Positions 25,833-34,678 of a stretch of 64,000 nucleotides of DNA are shown in pieces; the stretch's first letter is position 1, and each line of letters opens with the position of its first letter. The stretch is from JAWHQP01 sp032586195 (lineage in GTDB: Bacteria; Pseudomonadota; Gammaproteobacteria; Enterobacterales; Pasteurellaceae), in NCBI GenBank assembly GCA_032586195.1, contig JAWHQP010000010.1, positions 9,741 to 73,740 of the forward strand, read 5' to 3'. A program made the translations under genes and the position numbers. Below the pieces are notes generated by a model, which saw only the letters and a list, made by a program, of their open reading frames with translations, did not search any database and had not been told where the DNA came from.

Positions 25833-26744
25833 TTACGATAAGAACAATGCCGCCGCGCCGCGCACACCGCCCGAATCGCCGTATTTGGCTTTTTTAATAA
25901 CGGGCACTTTGGCTGTTCGCATCAGATGTTTCGGCAAGGCCTTTGGTAGCGCTTCGTACAAATAATCAAAATTGGATAAGCCGCCGCCGAGCACCATTAG
26001 ATAGGGATCTAAAACCGTAATAATATTACCGATGGAAATCGCGCAAAGTTCGACAAAAATACCGACAAACCGCACCGCACTTTCATCATTGGCATAGAAC
26101 GCGGCGATAATTTCTTTGGCGGAAAGCGGTTTCCTCTCCAGATCCCGATAGAGCATTTCAAAGCCGCGTCCGGAAAGATAAGTGTCCAGGCAGGCGCGAT
26201 TGCCGCAACCGCATTCATAAATCGGAGCCTTATCCCAGCCAAGTAATTTCAACGCATGGTAGTTCAGCTGTAAATGGCCGAGCTCACCCGCCATACCGGT
26301 TTGCCCCGAATAAATTTTACCGTTGAACACCATGCCGCCGCCAAACCCCGTACCGAGAATCAAACCGAGCACGGCGGGATATTGCTGATTTTCTTCATCC
26401 CACGCCTCGGATAAGGCGAAACAGTTAGCGTCATTTTCCGCCCGCACTTCACGGTTTAAGCGTTCGGATAAATCCTTGAGGATGGGTTTATTATCCGCCA
26501 CCCGAATATTGGTGATTTCCGCAATTCCCGTTTCGCGATTGACAAACCCCGGCAAACCTAAACCCACCGACCCCTTACAGCCGAATTTGGCATCCGCTTT
26601 TTTGACGAGATTAACAATGGTGTCCAGCCATGTTTCGTAGCTGTCTTTCGGCGTATCTACCCGTTCACTATATTGTTTTTCCAGCTTTTCATTGAATACG
26701 GCTAGCTCAATTTTTGTGCCGCCAATGTCAAATCCATACAGCAT
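25833..26744 (-). CDS. nagK: N-acetyl-D-glucosamine kinase (ROK family)
   Basis: It phosphorylates N-acetylglucosamine recovered from cell-wall turnover or uptake. From the ATG at 26744 (AGGAG upstream) it is 303 residues, the length of E. coli NagK. The start at 26765 would add seven residues before the conserved YGFDIGGTK and is rejected. Visible ROK features: phosphate loop DIGGTKIE (5-12), the catalytic ENDAN segment near 104, and the zinc site with CGCGNRAC near 178-185. An uptake core lies inside the gene at 26074-26082. Confidence 0.93.
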   Translation of the reverse strand: MLYGFDIGGTKIELAVFNEKLEKQYSERVDTPKDSYETWLDTIVNLVKKADAKFGCKGSVGLGLPGFVNRETGIAEITNIRVADNKPILKDLSERLNREVRAENDANCFALSEAWDEENQQYPAVLGLILGTGFGGGMVFNGKIYSGQTGMAGELGHLQLNYHALKLLGWDKAPIYECGCGNRACLDTYLSGRGFEMLYRDLERKPLSAKEIIAAFYANDESAVRFVGIFVELCAISIGNIITVLDPYLMVLGGGLSNFDYLYEALPKALPKHLMRTAKVPVIKKAKYGDSGGVRGAAALFLS

Positions 26745-26777
26745 ATATATTCTCCTATTGAACAAATGCCGCTTATT

Positions 26778-27521
26778 TTAACGGCATCTCGGGTGAAATT
26801 CTTTGAAGAAGATCGTTTTTTTCTGTAAAAAAACAAAAAGCGGACAATAAATCAACCAGGCGATTAACGTACTGACGAATAAATCAATCGGATTATGCAT
26901 GCCTAACCGTAGTCGGCTGACCAGCATTAACACCGCCCATACCGTAAGCACGGCGATAATGGCTTTTGTTTTAAGGGAGTTGCTGCCGAAAAGCTGACTG
27001 AACCCTACAGCCAACAATAACCAACCGGCGGCAAAAATCGAATGTCCTGACGGGAATGAGTAACTCACTTCATCTTCGCGGTGCTGAACCAGCCATGACG
27101 GAACTTTGCCATGCCGGGCATAATAATTTGCCACCATCATCGCACGATCAGCTTTAGACTGGGCATAAAAATATTCGGTGGAAATCCGGCTGTTTTCCGT
27201 CAGTTCGACCACATAAGGACGAGGTTCGGCAAAGACAGCTTTCAAACCGTTTTTTATGCCTTGGGTAACCACTACCGACAATGCCATAATAATAACGCCT
27301 ATCACCCATTGATAACGTTTCGGAAAAATTGGTGCAAGCAAGAGGGCAAACAGACCGCAAGTGATAATCGCATAAGGAATGCTGCCCGTTTCCGTCAGCC
27401 AGTAAAGGAAATGATCAAATGCGGTCAAAGAACCGTCACCCTGCCAGTACCAACCTGAAATCCATACAAAAAAAGGGACAAGACAAAGTAAAAAAGTATA
27501 TAATGACAAGCGTTTTAGCAT
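26778..27521 (-). CDS. pgpB: Phosphatidylglycerophosphatase B (PAP2 family)
   Basis: A 247-residue inner-membrane phosphatase acting on phosphatidylglycerol-phosphate and undecaprenyl pyrophosphate. The PAP2 signature is complete: K-x6-RP (KAVFAEPRP near 93-101), FPSGH (near 155-159) and SR-x5-H-x3-D (SRLRLGMHNPID near 203-214). Six hydrophobic helices are visible. It is just upstream of nagK in the same direction (33 bases apart) and divergent from ribA. Confidence 0.92.
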   Translation of the reverse strand: MLKRLSLYTFLLCLVPFFVWISGWYWQGDGSLTAFDHFLYWLTETGSIPYAIITCGLFALLLAPIFPKRYQWVIGVIIMALSVVVTQGIKNGLKAVFAEPRPYVVELTENSRISTEYFYAQSKADRAMMVANYYARHGKVPSWLVQHREDEVSYSFPSGHSIFAAGWLLLAVGFSQLFGSNSLKTKAIIAVLTVWAVLMLVSRLRLGMHNPIDLFVSTLIAWLIYCPLFVFLQKKTIFFKEFHPRCR

Positions 27522-27590
27522 AGTTAATTCCGATAAGATTGAAATTACAATATCTTAACATGGAAATAAAAAAGAATTAAGGACGACTTT

Positions 27591-28250
27591 ATGAGTAAGA
27601 TTCAGTTAGTGACTGAAGCAAAATTACCCACGGAATACGGTATTTTCCGCATTGTCGGATTTGAATTTCCCGACAGTAAAAAGGAACACGTCGCTCTGGT
27701 GATGGGCGATATTTCCGACTCGGAACACAACCCTGTGCTGGCTCGTATTCATTCCGAATGCTTAACTGGCGATGCTTTGCACAGTTTAAAATGCGATTGC
27801 GGTTTCCAGCTTGCCACCGCTCTGCGTCAAATCAGCGAAGAAGGCCGCGGCATACTGATTTATCATCGTGAAGAAGGGCGCGGCATTGGTTTGATCAATA
27901 AAATCCGAGCTTATTCATTACAGGATCAGGGCATGGATACCATTGAAGCAAACCTCGCGCTCGGTTTTAAAGCGGATGAACGCGATTTCAGCGTCTGTGC
28001 CGATATTTTTGAATTACTCGGTGTGAAAAAAGTGCGTTTGCTTACCAACAATCCTGAAAAAATTGAAACCATGAAAGCGGCGGGTATCAACGTGGTGGAA
28101 CGCATCCCGCTTAATGTAGGCGAAAATCGCTACAACACAGGTTATTTAGACACTAAAGCGAAAAAAATGGGGCATTACATCGTACACGATAAAGAGAAGC
28201 ACTTCCTTGATTGCCCATATTGCCAAGCGGAAATCCCGCAAGGAAAATAG
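27591..28250 (+). CDS. ribA: GTP cyclohydrolase II
   Basis: The first enzyme of riboflavin synthesis, opening the imidazole ring of GTP. It is a stand-alone 219-residue protein, not fused to RibB. The zinc ligands are in the C-x10-C-x-C segment ECLTGDALHSLKCDCG (about 53-68), and GRGIGLINKIRAY near 99-111 holds catalytic residues. An AAGGA site is upstream. Confidence 0.96.
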   Translation: MSKIQLVTEAKLPTEYGIFRIVGFEFPDSKKEHVALVMGDISDSEHNPVLARIHSECLTGDALHSLKCDCGFQLATALRQISEEGRGILIYHREEGRGIGLINKIRAYSLQDQGMDTIEANLALGFKADERDFSVCADIFELLGVKKVRLLTNNPEKIETMKAAGINVVERIPLNVGENRYNTGYLDTKAKKMGHYIVHDKEKHFLDCPYCQAEIPQGK

Positions 28251-28258
28251 ATTACCAT

Positions 28259-28287
28259 CCAACCGCGCCAGCCTCGCTGCCGGTTGG
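28259..28287. terminator. Hairpin between ribA and uvrB
   Basis: A 7-base-pair CCAACCG/CGGTTGG stem between two converging genes, with no clear T-run. Probable, weak terminator. Confidence 0.4.
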
Positions 28288-28297
28288 AATTGTCATT

Positions 28298-30334
28298 TTA
28301 TCCCTTCTGTATAAAGCCTTCCCGCAACTGATGAATCTGATCACGCAACGCCGCCGCCTGTTCAAACTCAAGATCCTGAGCGGCTTTGTACATTTGTTGT
28401 TCCAGCTGTTTGATTTGCTTTTGCAGCGCCTTCGGATCAGACGGAATCTCGTAAGCCGCCATCGGTTCGGCCACTGTTTTCGTACGTTGTTTATGACGGG
28501 ATTTGTTTGTCGCACCCTGCCCGATATCCAGTAATTCACCCACTTTTTTATTCAACGCCTGCGGCACAATACTATGAGTCTCGTTGTACTTCATTTGTTT
28601 TTCACGGCGACGGTTGGTTTCGGTGATAGCCTTTTGTATGGAATGGGTGACGGTATCCGCATAAAGAATGGCTTTCCCCTTCAGGTTACGGGCGGCACGG
28701 CCGATAGTTTGAATCAACGAACGTTCCGAACGCAGGAAGCCTTCTTTATCCGCATCCAGAATCGCCACCAAGGAAACCTCCGGAATATCCAGCCCTTCAC
28801 GCAGCAGGTTAATCCCGACCAGTACATCAAATTCGCCCAAACGCAGATCCCGGATAATTTCCACTCGTTCCACGGTATCAATATCCGAATGCAAATAACG
28901 CACCCGCACACCGTGCTCTTCCAGATAATCGGTAAGGTCTTCCGCCATACGCTTGGTTAGGGTCGTCACCAGCACGCGTTCATTCCGTTCGGCACGCTGA
29001 CGAGCCTCGGACAGCAAATCGTCCACCTGAACCGCCACGGGACGGATTTCAATTTCAGGATCAAGTAATCCCGTCGGGCGCACAACCTGATCGATAATTT
29101 CGTCACCGGAATGCTCCAGTTCATAAGGGCCCGGTGTGGCGGAAACATAAATGGTCTGCGGCGCGAGACGTTCAAATTCTTCAAATCGAAGCGGACGGTT
29201 ATCCAAAGCGGACGGCAAACGGAAACCGTATTCCACTAGCGTTTCCTTACGTGACCGGTCGCCACGATACATACCGCCGATTTGCGGCACGGTGACATGA
29301 GATTCATCAATAACCAGCAAAGCGTCGGACGGCATATAATCAAACAAAGTCGGCGGCGGTTCGCCTTCATTACGCCCGGACAAATAACGGGAATAGTTTT
29401 CAATGCCCGAGCAATAACCGAGCTCATTCATCATTTCAATATCAAATTGAGTACGTTGGGTAATACGCTGTTCTTCCAGTAATTTATTATTGTCGAGAAA
29501 AAATTGACGGCGTTCCGCCAGTTCCGATTTAATTTTTTCAATAGAATCTAAAATACGTTCACGCGGCGTAACATAGTGGGTTTTCGGATAAACGGTAAAG
29601 CGCGGCACGTTGCCGAAGCTGGTACCCGTCAGCGGATCAAACAAGCTTAGGCGTTCGATTTCTTCATCAAACAATTCAATACGCACGGCACGATCATCAC
29701 TTTCCGCCGGAAAAATATCGATTACCTCGCCCCGCACACGAAAGGTACCGCGCTGAAAAGCCTGATCATTGCGGGTGTATTGCAGCTCTGCCAATCTTGC
29801 CAGAATCTGCCGCTGATCAACAATCGCCCCCTGCTGTAAATGCAGCATCATTTTCAAGTAACTGTCCGGATCACCCAAACCGTAAATAGCCGACACGGAA
29901 GCCACTACAATAGTATCCCGACGTTCAAGAAAAGACTTGGTTGCCGATAAGCGCATTTGTTCAATCTGATCATTAACGGACGCGTCCTTTTCAATAAATG
30001 TATCGCTGCTCGGCACATAAGCCTCGGGTTGATAATAATCATAATAAGACACGAAATATTCCACCGCATTTTCAGGAAAAAATGCTTTCATTTCCGCATA
30101 CAACTGAGCTGCCAGGGTTTTATTGGGTGCCAGCAGCATGGCTGGGCGATTTAATTTGGCAATGACATTGGCAATGGTAAAGGTTTTACCCGAACCCGTT
30201 ACCCCGAGCAAAGTCTGATGTGCCAAACCGTCATTGAGATTTTCCGTAAGTTTTTCAATCGCCTGAGGCTGATCGCCCGAAGGCTGAAATTCGGAATGAA
30301 GAATAAAGGGCTTACTGTTAATTCTATGTGACAT
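28298..30334 (-). CDS. uvrB: Excinuclease ABC subunit B
   Basis: UvrB is the damage-verifying helicase-like subunit of nucleotide excision repair. The 678 residues carry Walker A GVTGSGKT (about 44-51), the beta-hairpin YYDYYQPEAYVP near 97-108, DEAD-like DESH near 340-343, SF2 motif VI QTIGRAARN near 540-548, and a C-terminal UVR domain with the paired coiled helices that binds UvrC. Length matches E. coli (673). I looked for a LexA box (CTGT-N8-ACAG) in the leader and found none. Confidence 0.97.
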   Translation of the reverse strand: MSHRINSKPFILHSEFQPSGDQPQAIEKLTENLNDGLAHQTLLGVTGSGKTFTIANVIAKLNRPAMLLAPNKTLAAQLYAEMKAFFPENAVEYFVSYYDYYQPEAYVPSSDTFIEKDASVNDQIEQMRLSATKSFLERRDTIVVASVSAIYGLGDPDSYLKMMLHLQQGAIVDQRQILARLAELQYTRNDQAFQRGTFRVRGEVIDIFPAESDDRAVRIELFDEEIERLSLFDPLTGTSFGNVPRFTVYPKTHYVTPRERILDSIEKIKSELAERRQFFLDNNKLLEEQRITQRTQFDIEMMNELGYCSGIENYSRYLSGRNEGEPPPTLFDYMPSDALLVIDESHVTVPQIGGMYRGDRSRKETLVEYGFRLPSALDNRPLRFEEFERLAPQTIYVSATPGPYELEHSGDEIIDQVVRPTGLLDPEIEIRPVAVQVDDLLSEARQRAERNERVLVTTLTKRMAEDLTDYLEEHGVRVRYLHSDIDTVERVEIIRDLRLGEFDVLVGINLLREGLDIPEVSLVAILDADKEGFLRSERSLIQTIGRAARNLKGKAILYADTVTHSIQKAITETNRRREKQMKYNETHSIVPQALNKKVGELLDIGQGATNKSRHKQRTKTVAEPMAAYEIPSDPKALQKQIKQLEQQMYKAAQDLEFEQAAALRDQIHQLREGFIQKG

Positions 30335-30597
30335 GTTTTTTTACAGCCGGTTACATTTTAAGACGGGCGTTATTTTAACATAATTTTTTGATCGATTCGG
30401 CAGATAAAATTGTAAGTTTTACACAGACTTATATTTGTCAAGAGAATTTCTTCACAAAAATAAAAAATTTTTACTGGAAAAATCATAACCAATTGATAAA
30501 TAAAGCAATGTTATTTTACAACCAATTTAAAAGCAAGATTTAACCAGCCCTTATTTTATCAGTGCTGAAACGGGTTTTCAGAGATAAACTCACAGAC
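30335..30597. other. AT-rich non-coding region upstream of uvrB and tRNA-Asn
   Basis: Very AT-rich (poly-A and poly-T runs) with no gene. It contains the uvrB promoter on the minus strand, which I cannot pinpoint, and leads into the DnaA-box pair at 30598-30620. Confidence 0.5.
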
Positions 30598-30620
30598 TTA
30601 TCCACAGCTTTTGTGGATAG
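30598..30620. promoter_or_regulatory. Inverted pair of DnaA boxes
   Basis: TTATCCACA (30598-30606, an exact strong DnaA box) faces TGTGGATAG (30612-30620, an 8/9 box in reverse), separated by 5 bases. The pair is palindromic and lies 43 bases before the -35 of the tRNA-Asn promoter. Confidence 0.6.
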
Positions 30621-30662
30621 AAAAATCCGGCTCTTCTTTACATAATTTTACCTTATTCCCTG

Positions 30663-30691
30663 TTGACAAGTTTTTAAATACTCTTTAAAAT
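30663..30691 (+). promoter_or_regulatory. Sigma-70 promoter of tRNA-Asn
   Basis: An exact TTGACA (30663-30668), 17-base spacer, and TAAAAT (30686-30691), followed by a GC-rich discriminator (CCGCGACC) typical of stringently controlled stable-RNA promoters. Predicted start is about 37 bases before the tRNA. Confidence 0.85.
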
Positions 30692-30734
30692 CCGCGACCA
30701 ATTTACTGCATGCACTAATGTGATACTAAATTAT

Positions 30735-30810
30735 TCCTCCTTAGTTCAGTCGGTAGAACGGCGGACTGTTAATCCGTATGTCGCTGGTTCAAGTCCAGCA
30801 GGAGGAGCCA
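30735..30810 (+). tRNA. tRNA-Asn (anticodon GTT)
   Basis: A 76-base gene with encoded CCA. The acceptor stem pairs 30735-30741 with 30800-30806. The anticodon loop CTGTTAA carries GTT; the T-arm GGTTCAAGTCC is intact. It is nearly identical to E. coli tRNA-Asn. No integrase or duplicated 3' end follows, so it is not occupied as an integration site here. Confidence 0.97.
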
Positions 30811-30885
30811 TTTCTCTTTTGGTTTACTTTTATTTGTCTCCTTTTATAAAAGTGTATGTAATGTACTAGGCCAAAAGATTTTTTT

Positions 30886-30907
30886 GCCCGCGTTATGCGG
30901 GCTTTTG
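30886..30907 (+). terminator. Terminator of the tRNA-Asn transcript
   Basis: A 6-base-pair GC stem GCCCGC/GCGGGC (30886-30891 with 30897-30902), loop GTTAT, then TTTTGTTTTT. Confidence 0.88.
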
Positions 30908-30959
30908 TTTTTATAAACAATCTATTATACTTCCCCACTCCAATACTTGAGGATTAAAT

Positions 30960-31931
30960 ATGCTGTTTCCCTCTCTCGCCATTATAGGCGGACTCCTGCT
31001 GCTTATCTGGTCGGCCGATCGTTTCATTGACGGTGCCGCCGCCACCGCTCGTCACGCCGGTATGCCGCAATTATTAATCGGCATTATCATCATCGGCTTC
31101 GGTACCTCCGCACCCGAAATGATTGTATCCGCTCTTTCCGCCTTAAACGGCTCGCCAGGTATCGCGCTGGGAAACGCCTACGGTTCAAATATTACCAATA
31201 TCGGCTTAATTCTCGGTTTAACCGCGTTCATCACTCCCTTGACGGTAAACTCTCAGGTGTTAAAACAAGAATTACCGATACTGATTTTAATCACGATCCT
31301 TTCCGCCTGTTTAATCTACGACGGCGCCGTTTCCCGGGCGGACGCCATTATTTTACTTGCGGTATTCAGCGTTTACATGGCCTGGACAATCTATCAGGGA
31401 GTAAGAAATAAAAACGATACTCTCGCGGCGGATATTCAGCAAGAACTCCGCAATCAGCCATACATGCCCATGACGAAAGCGATTTTATGGGTTATTGTCG
31501 GATTACTGCTATTAATGGCAAGTTCACAGCTATTGGTCTGGGGAGCGGTCGAAGTCGCTCGTTACTTCGGCGTCAGTGATTTAGTGATCGGCTTAACCAT
31601 TGTAGCCATCGGTACATCATTACCCGAACTCGCTTCATCCGTTATCGCGGCACGCAAAAATGAAGTCGATTTGGCGGTAGGCAATATTATCGGTTCTAAT
31701 TTATTTAATACCCTTGCCGTGGTAGGTATCGCCGGCGTGATTTCTCCCATGCAGGCGGGTCCCGAAGTATTTTCGCGGGATGTGTCGGTTATGCTGACGC
31801 TCACCGTGGCATTACTCTTATTCGGTTACGGGTTCGGCGGCAGGCAGGGCAAATTAGGGCGCTCAAAAGGCTTTATTTTTTTACTGATCTATTTTGGCTA
31901 TAACCTTTATTTATTCCGAACGGCAATCTGA
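30960..31931 (+). CDS. yrbG: Calcium/sodium antiporter, YrbG type
   Basis: A 323-residue CaCA-superfamily exchanger with two inverted repeats. The alpha-repeat signatures are GFGTSAPEMIVS near 46-57 and AIGTSLPELASS near 217-228, each followed by GN(A/I)xGSN. Ten hydrophobic helices fit the family. It has its own ATG soon after the tRNA terminator with GAGG upstream. In E. coli yrbG heads the kds/lpt cluster; here it stands alone. Confidence 0.93.
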   Translation: MLFPSLAIIGGLLLLIWSADRFIDGAAATARHAGMPQLLIGIIIIGFGTSAPEMIVSALSALNGSPGIALGNAYGSNITNIGLILGLTAFITPLTVNSQVLKQELPILILITILSACLIYDGAVSRADAIILLAVFSVYMAWTIYQGVRNKNDTLAADIQQELRNQPYMPMTKAILWVIVGLLLLMASSQLLVWGAVEVARYFGVSDLVIGLTIVAIGTSLPELASSVIAARKNEVDLAVGNIIGSNLFNTLAVVGIAGVISPMQAGPEVFSRDVSVMLTLTVALLLFGYGFGGRQGKLGRSKGFIFLLIYFGYNLYLFRTAI

Positions 31932-31943
31932 TTTCTCACCTAA

Positions 31944-31970
31944 AAGTGCGGTGCTGAAAAAGGATTTTTT
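31944..31970 (+). repeat. Extended DNA uptake sequence
   Basis: Core at 31944-31952, followed by GCTGAAAAA and a degenerate GGATTTTTT tail, just downstream of yrbG. Confidence 0.8.
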
Positions 31971-32028
31971 ACATACTGAATAAAAAACTGATATCGGCCG
32001 GATACAAGCTTATTCACCTATCTAAAAA

Positions 32029-32048
32029 AACTCCCTTAAAAAGGGAGT
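32029..32048. terminator. Bidirectional terminator between yrbG and the Met/His-rich protein gene
   Basis: An 8-base-pair stem ACTCCCTT/AAGGGAGT (32030-32037 with 32041-32048), loop AAA, flanked by an A-run on the left and A-rich sequence on the right; best T-run on the minus strand. Confidence 0.8.
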
Positions 32049-32076
32049 GTAAAAAAGGAATTGTACTATTTTTAAG

Positions 32077-32706
32077 CTATTCATTGCCATTCGGCATACT
32101 GGAATGATCCATGTCTGACGGTGTCGTATTATGCTGCGTCTGATGTTGGTCCTGCATGTGTGAATGATCCGTCGTGCCGTGATTCATTTGGTCGGGATTC
32201 ATTGGAGCCTGCTGCATCATGCCATTATGCTGCATCGGCATATCCGTTTGTTCACCGGTCCAGCCCGGATTTGCCATACCGAAAATCATGGCCAAGTGTC
32301 CGATTATCAAATATATCACCAGCAAAATAACATGAACGCGAAGTTTTTCCTGTTCGCTTTTCCGTTTGCCCCAAAGATTCAACTCCAATCCCAGCAAAGC
32401 GATTAACGGCAAGACCGCCAAGATCAACGCTCCGATAGAGCCGTAATCCAGCCAGCCGTACCATTGATGAATGGTCGGTAATACGGCAATTAGGATATAA
32501 AGGGTTAAAACGATGTAATAAAGCACGAGGAAAATACCCAAGCCTTTATTCCAGCGTTTCCAGGCGGAATCCGTTTTATAACGATAGAACAGTGAGAAGA
32601 ATTCTGTTGCAATCAAAGCTTCCGCCACTAACATGGGCACCGCCATGATTAAAATCAAATGCCACGGTGACATGCCGAGCAAGCCCATATAATGTGTCAT
32701 CATCAT
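32077..32706 (-). CDS. Integral membrane protein with Met/His-rich C-terminal tail (DUF6803-like)
   Basis: A 209-residue protein with about four to five membrane helices (roughly 14-40, 54-76, 88-110, 125-145), then a 60-residue polar tail with about ten methionines and ten histidines arranged as HNGMM, MNHG, DHSHM and MDHSSM. Such tails are typical of periplasmic copper or other soft-metal binding segments. I believe it belongs to the uncharacterised DUF6803 group, but this is from memory. A GGAG site precedes the three consecutive start methionines at 32706. It is downstream of modC in the same direction, separated by two hairpins. Confidence 0.7.
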   Translation of the reverse strand: MMMTHYMGLLGMSPWHLILIMAVPMLVAEALIATEFFSLFYRYKTDSAWKRWNKGLGIFLVLYYIVLTLYILIAVLPTIHQWYGWLDYGSIGALILAVLPLIALLGLELNLWGKRKSEQEKLRVHVILLVIYLIIGHLAMIFGMANPGWTGEQTDMPMQHNGMMQQAPMNPDQMNHGTTDHSHMQDQHQTQHNTTPSDMDHSSMPNGNE

Positions 32707-32738
32707 AGTCTTTTCTCCGAATTATTTTATCATTAAGC

Positions 32739-32790
32739 TTCCCCCGAACGGGGAACGAACGGCATTGTATTCCTTCCCCTAAGGGGAAGG
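32739..32790. repeat. Two GC-rich hairpins downstream of the Met/His-rich gene start
   Basis: TTCCCC pairs with GGGGAA (32739-32744 with 32750-32755), and CCTTCCCC pairs with GGGGAAGG (32772-32779 with 32783-32790). They lie between modC and the next gene without T-runs, so they are more like REP-type stem-loops or mRNA-stabilising structures than terminators. Confidence 0.5.
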
Positions 32791-32832
32791 TCAACGGTAA
32801 AAATAAGAGAAAAGAACGGATTGAGGAATGTT

Positions 32833-33894
32833 CTATAAAATGGAAACCGCCTTAATTTGAGCATACACCGACTGCCCCGTTTCAAGCTGCAGTTCTTCCT
32901 GAGCCCACAAACTAATTTTTGCCCAAAACTCGTAATTTCCGCACCGCACTTTGACATCAGCATGCTCGCGAGCTGTCTCAACGCCAATCACGCTGACCGG
33001 TAGAATATTGCGTACACTGGTATGTTCGGGCAGAGTGAGGCTGATAGCCACATCAGAGCTTTGAATACACAGCCGTATCGGTTGCCCGACCGGCGCATCC
33101 AGCAATTTAACCCACAAGGGCCGTTCCGCGAGGTTTAACGCCGTCATGGCATAGTGTTCATGCTGCAATAAAATCGGCAAAGTCAGCACCGCACTTTTCT
33201 CCTGCCGAGTTTGCCACGGGGTGAATAGCGGGTTCTGCCAAATACGTTCCAAATCGTCATACGCTTTCACTTTGCCGTCATCCAGCAGCACGACGCGTTC
33301 CGCCAGCCGTAACAGTTCATCAATGCTGTGGGTCACATACAGAATCGGGATTTGAATTTGTCGTGAGAGTTTTTCCAAATAGTTGAGCAGCTCCCGTTTA
33401 CGCGGTAAATCCAAGGCCGATAAGGGTTCGTCCATTAACAGCATTTCAGGCTGGGTAAGTAACGCCCGACCGATAGCGACTCGCTGTTTTTCACCGCCCG
33501 ACAGCGTGATCGGATAACGTTGCAGCAGATGATCGATACCGAGCAACCCCACAATCCGCTCAAATTCCGATTGCTGAAAATGACCTCGTTTTATTCCGTA
33601 GCATAAGTTCCCTTTCACATTATAATGAGGAAACAAACGGGCATCCTGAAACACATAGCCGATATGACGTTTATGCGGAGCGAGGTTTACGCCGGTTTGA
33701 GTGTCCACCAGCGTACGCTCGTTCAGACAAATTCGCCCTTCATCAGGTTTAAGTAAACCGCTGACAAAATTAATTAACGAGGATTTACCCGAACCCGACA
33801 AGCCGAAAATACCTGTAATACCTTGGCTTGGAATATCCAGCCGGGCTTCAAAGGCCAGCTGCCCGAGCTGCTTTTTCACCTTAATTTCTAACAT
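32833..33894 (-). CDS. modC: Molybdate ABC transporter ATP-binding protein
   Basis: The ATPase of the ModABC molybdate importer. The 353 residues include Walker A GLSGSGKS (about 30-37), signature LSGGEKQR near 130-137, Walker B LLMDEP near 150-155, and a C-terminal MOP-type molybdate-binding regulatory domain (about 290-350). The start overlaps the end of modB by 14 bases. Two uptake cores (32943-32951 and 33188-33196) are inside the coding region. Confidence 0.96.
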   Translation of the reverse strand: MLEIKVKKQLGQLAFEARLDIPSQGITGIFGLSGSGKSSLINFVSGLLKPDEGRICLNERTLVDTQTGVNLAPHKRHIGYVFQDARLFPHYNVKGNLCYGIKRGHFQQSEFERIVGLLGIDHLLQRYPITLSGGEKQRVAIGRALLTQPEMLLMDEPLSALDLPRKRELLNYLEKLSRQIQIPILYVTHSIDELLRLAERVVLLDDGKVKAYDDLERIWQNPLFTPWQTRQEKSAVLTLPILLQHEHYAMTALNLAERPLWVKLLDAPVGQPIRLCIQSSDVAISLTLPEHTSVRNILPVSVIGVETAREHADVKVRCGNYEFWAKISLWAQEELQLETGQSVYAQIKAVSIL

Positions 33895-34609
33895 CCGTCT
33901 GTCCTAATTTTTGTTGTGTCCGACGCGCCAGCCATTCGGATAATAATAACGAAATCAACGAAATAATGATCGCGATTAAACATAAACGGGCGGCCGAACT
34001 TTCCGCTCCCGGCGTTTCAATAAACGAATACATGGCAAGCGGAATGGTTTGTGTCACGTTGGGAATATTGGAAACAAAGGTAATGGTTGAACCGAACTCA
34101 CCAAGAGAACGGGCAAACCCTAAGATTACACCGGCCAAAATACCGGGCAGGGAAAGCGGCAGCGTTATAGTGAAAAAAACCCGCAAGGATGACGCACCCA
34201 ATGTGCGTGCCGCTTGTTCCAGCCTGAAATCCACACTTTCCAGCGCCAGCCGAATGGAACGTACCACCAGCGGAAACGCCACCACCGCCGACGCCAAGGC
34301 CGCGCCATACCAGCTAAAGCCAAAGCTGAAGCCAAACCATTCCAGCAAATGGCGACCGATAAACCCATTTCGTCCCATACTCACAAGCAACAGATAACCA
34401 ACCACCACGGGCGGCAATACCAAAGGAAGATGAATAATTCCGTTCAGCACCGATTTGCCCCAGAAATCTTTACGGGCAAGGATCCATGCGGCGAGAACGG
34501 CAAACGGCAGACTACCGCTAATGGCCACAATCGCCACCTTGAGGCTCAAGGATATCGCATCTATTTCTGCCTTGGAGAGATGAAAATAATCAATTATTGA
34601 AGTAAGCAT
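33881..34609 (-). CDS. modB: Molybdate ABC transporter permease
   Basis: The membrane channel subunit, 242 residues from the ATG at 34609 (GGAG seven bases upstream). A longer open frame to 34669 would run through the upstream hairpin and is rejected. Six hydrophobic helices and the EAA-type loop QAARTLGASSLRVFF...LPLSLPGI (near 146-175), which docks on ModC, are visible. It overlaps modC by 14 bases. Confidence 0.95.
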   Translation of the reverse strand: MLTSIIDYFHLSKAEIDAISLSLKVAIVAISGSLPFAVLAAWILARKDFWGKSVLNGIIHLPLVLPPVVVGYLLLVSMGRNGFIGRHLLEWFGFSFGFSWYGAALASAVVAFPLVVRSIRLALESVDFRLEQAARTLGASSLRVFFTITLPLSLPGILAGVILGFARSLGEFGSTITFVSNIPNVTQTIPLAMYSFIETPGAESSAARLCLIAIIISLISLLLSEWLARRTQQKLGQTDVRN

Positions 34610-34625
34610 AACAAAGCTCCAACAA

Positions 34626-34648
34626 AAAGAGAGGCATAGCCTCCCTTT
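34626..34648 (-). terminator. Terminator-like hairpin between modA and modB
   Basis: A 10-base-pair stem with one G-U pair (34639-34648 with 34626-34635) and 3-base loop, followed on the minus strand by a T-run. It lies 30 bases after the modA stop and 17 bases before the modB start, so it may reduce readthrough into modBC. Confidence 0.7.
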
Positions 34649-34678
34649 ATCGCTAATGCCGTATGGCACATATAAACC

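Noticed and set aside
30335..30560. LexA box before uvrB
   Set aside because: No CTGT-N8-ACAG found on either strand in the leader.
30360..30640. Chromosome origin
   Set aside because: Only one inverted DnaA-box pair is present; no cluster of boxes, no 13-mers and none of the usual origin neighbours (mnmG/gidA, dnaA).
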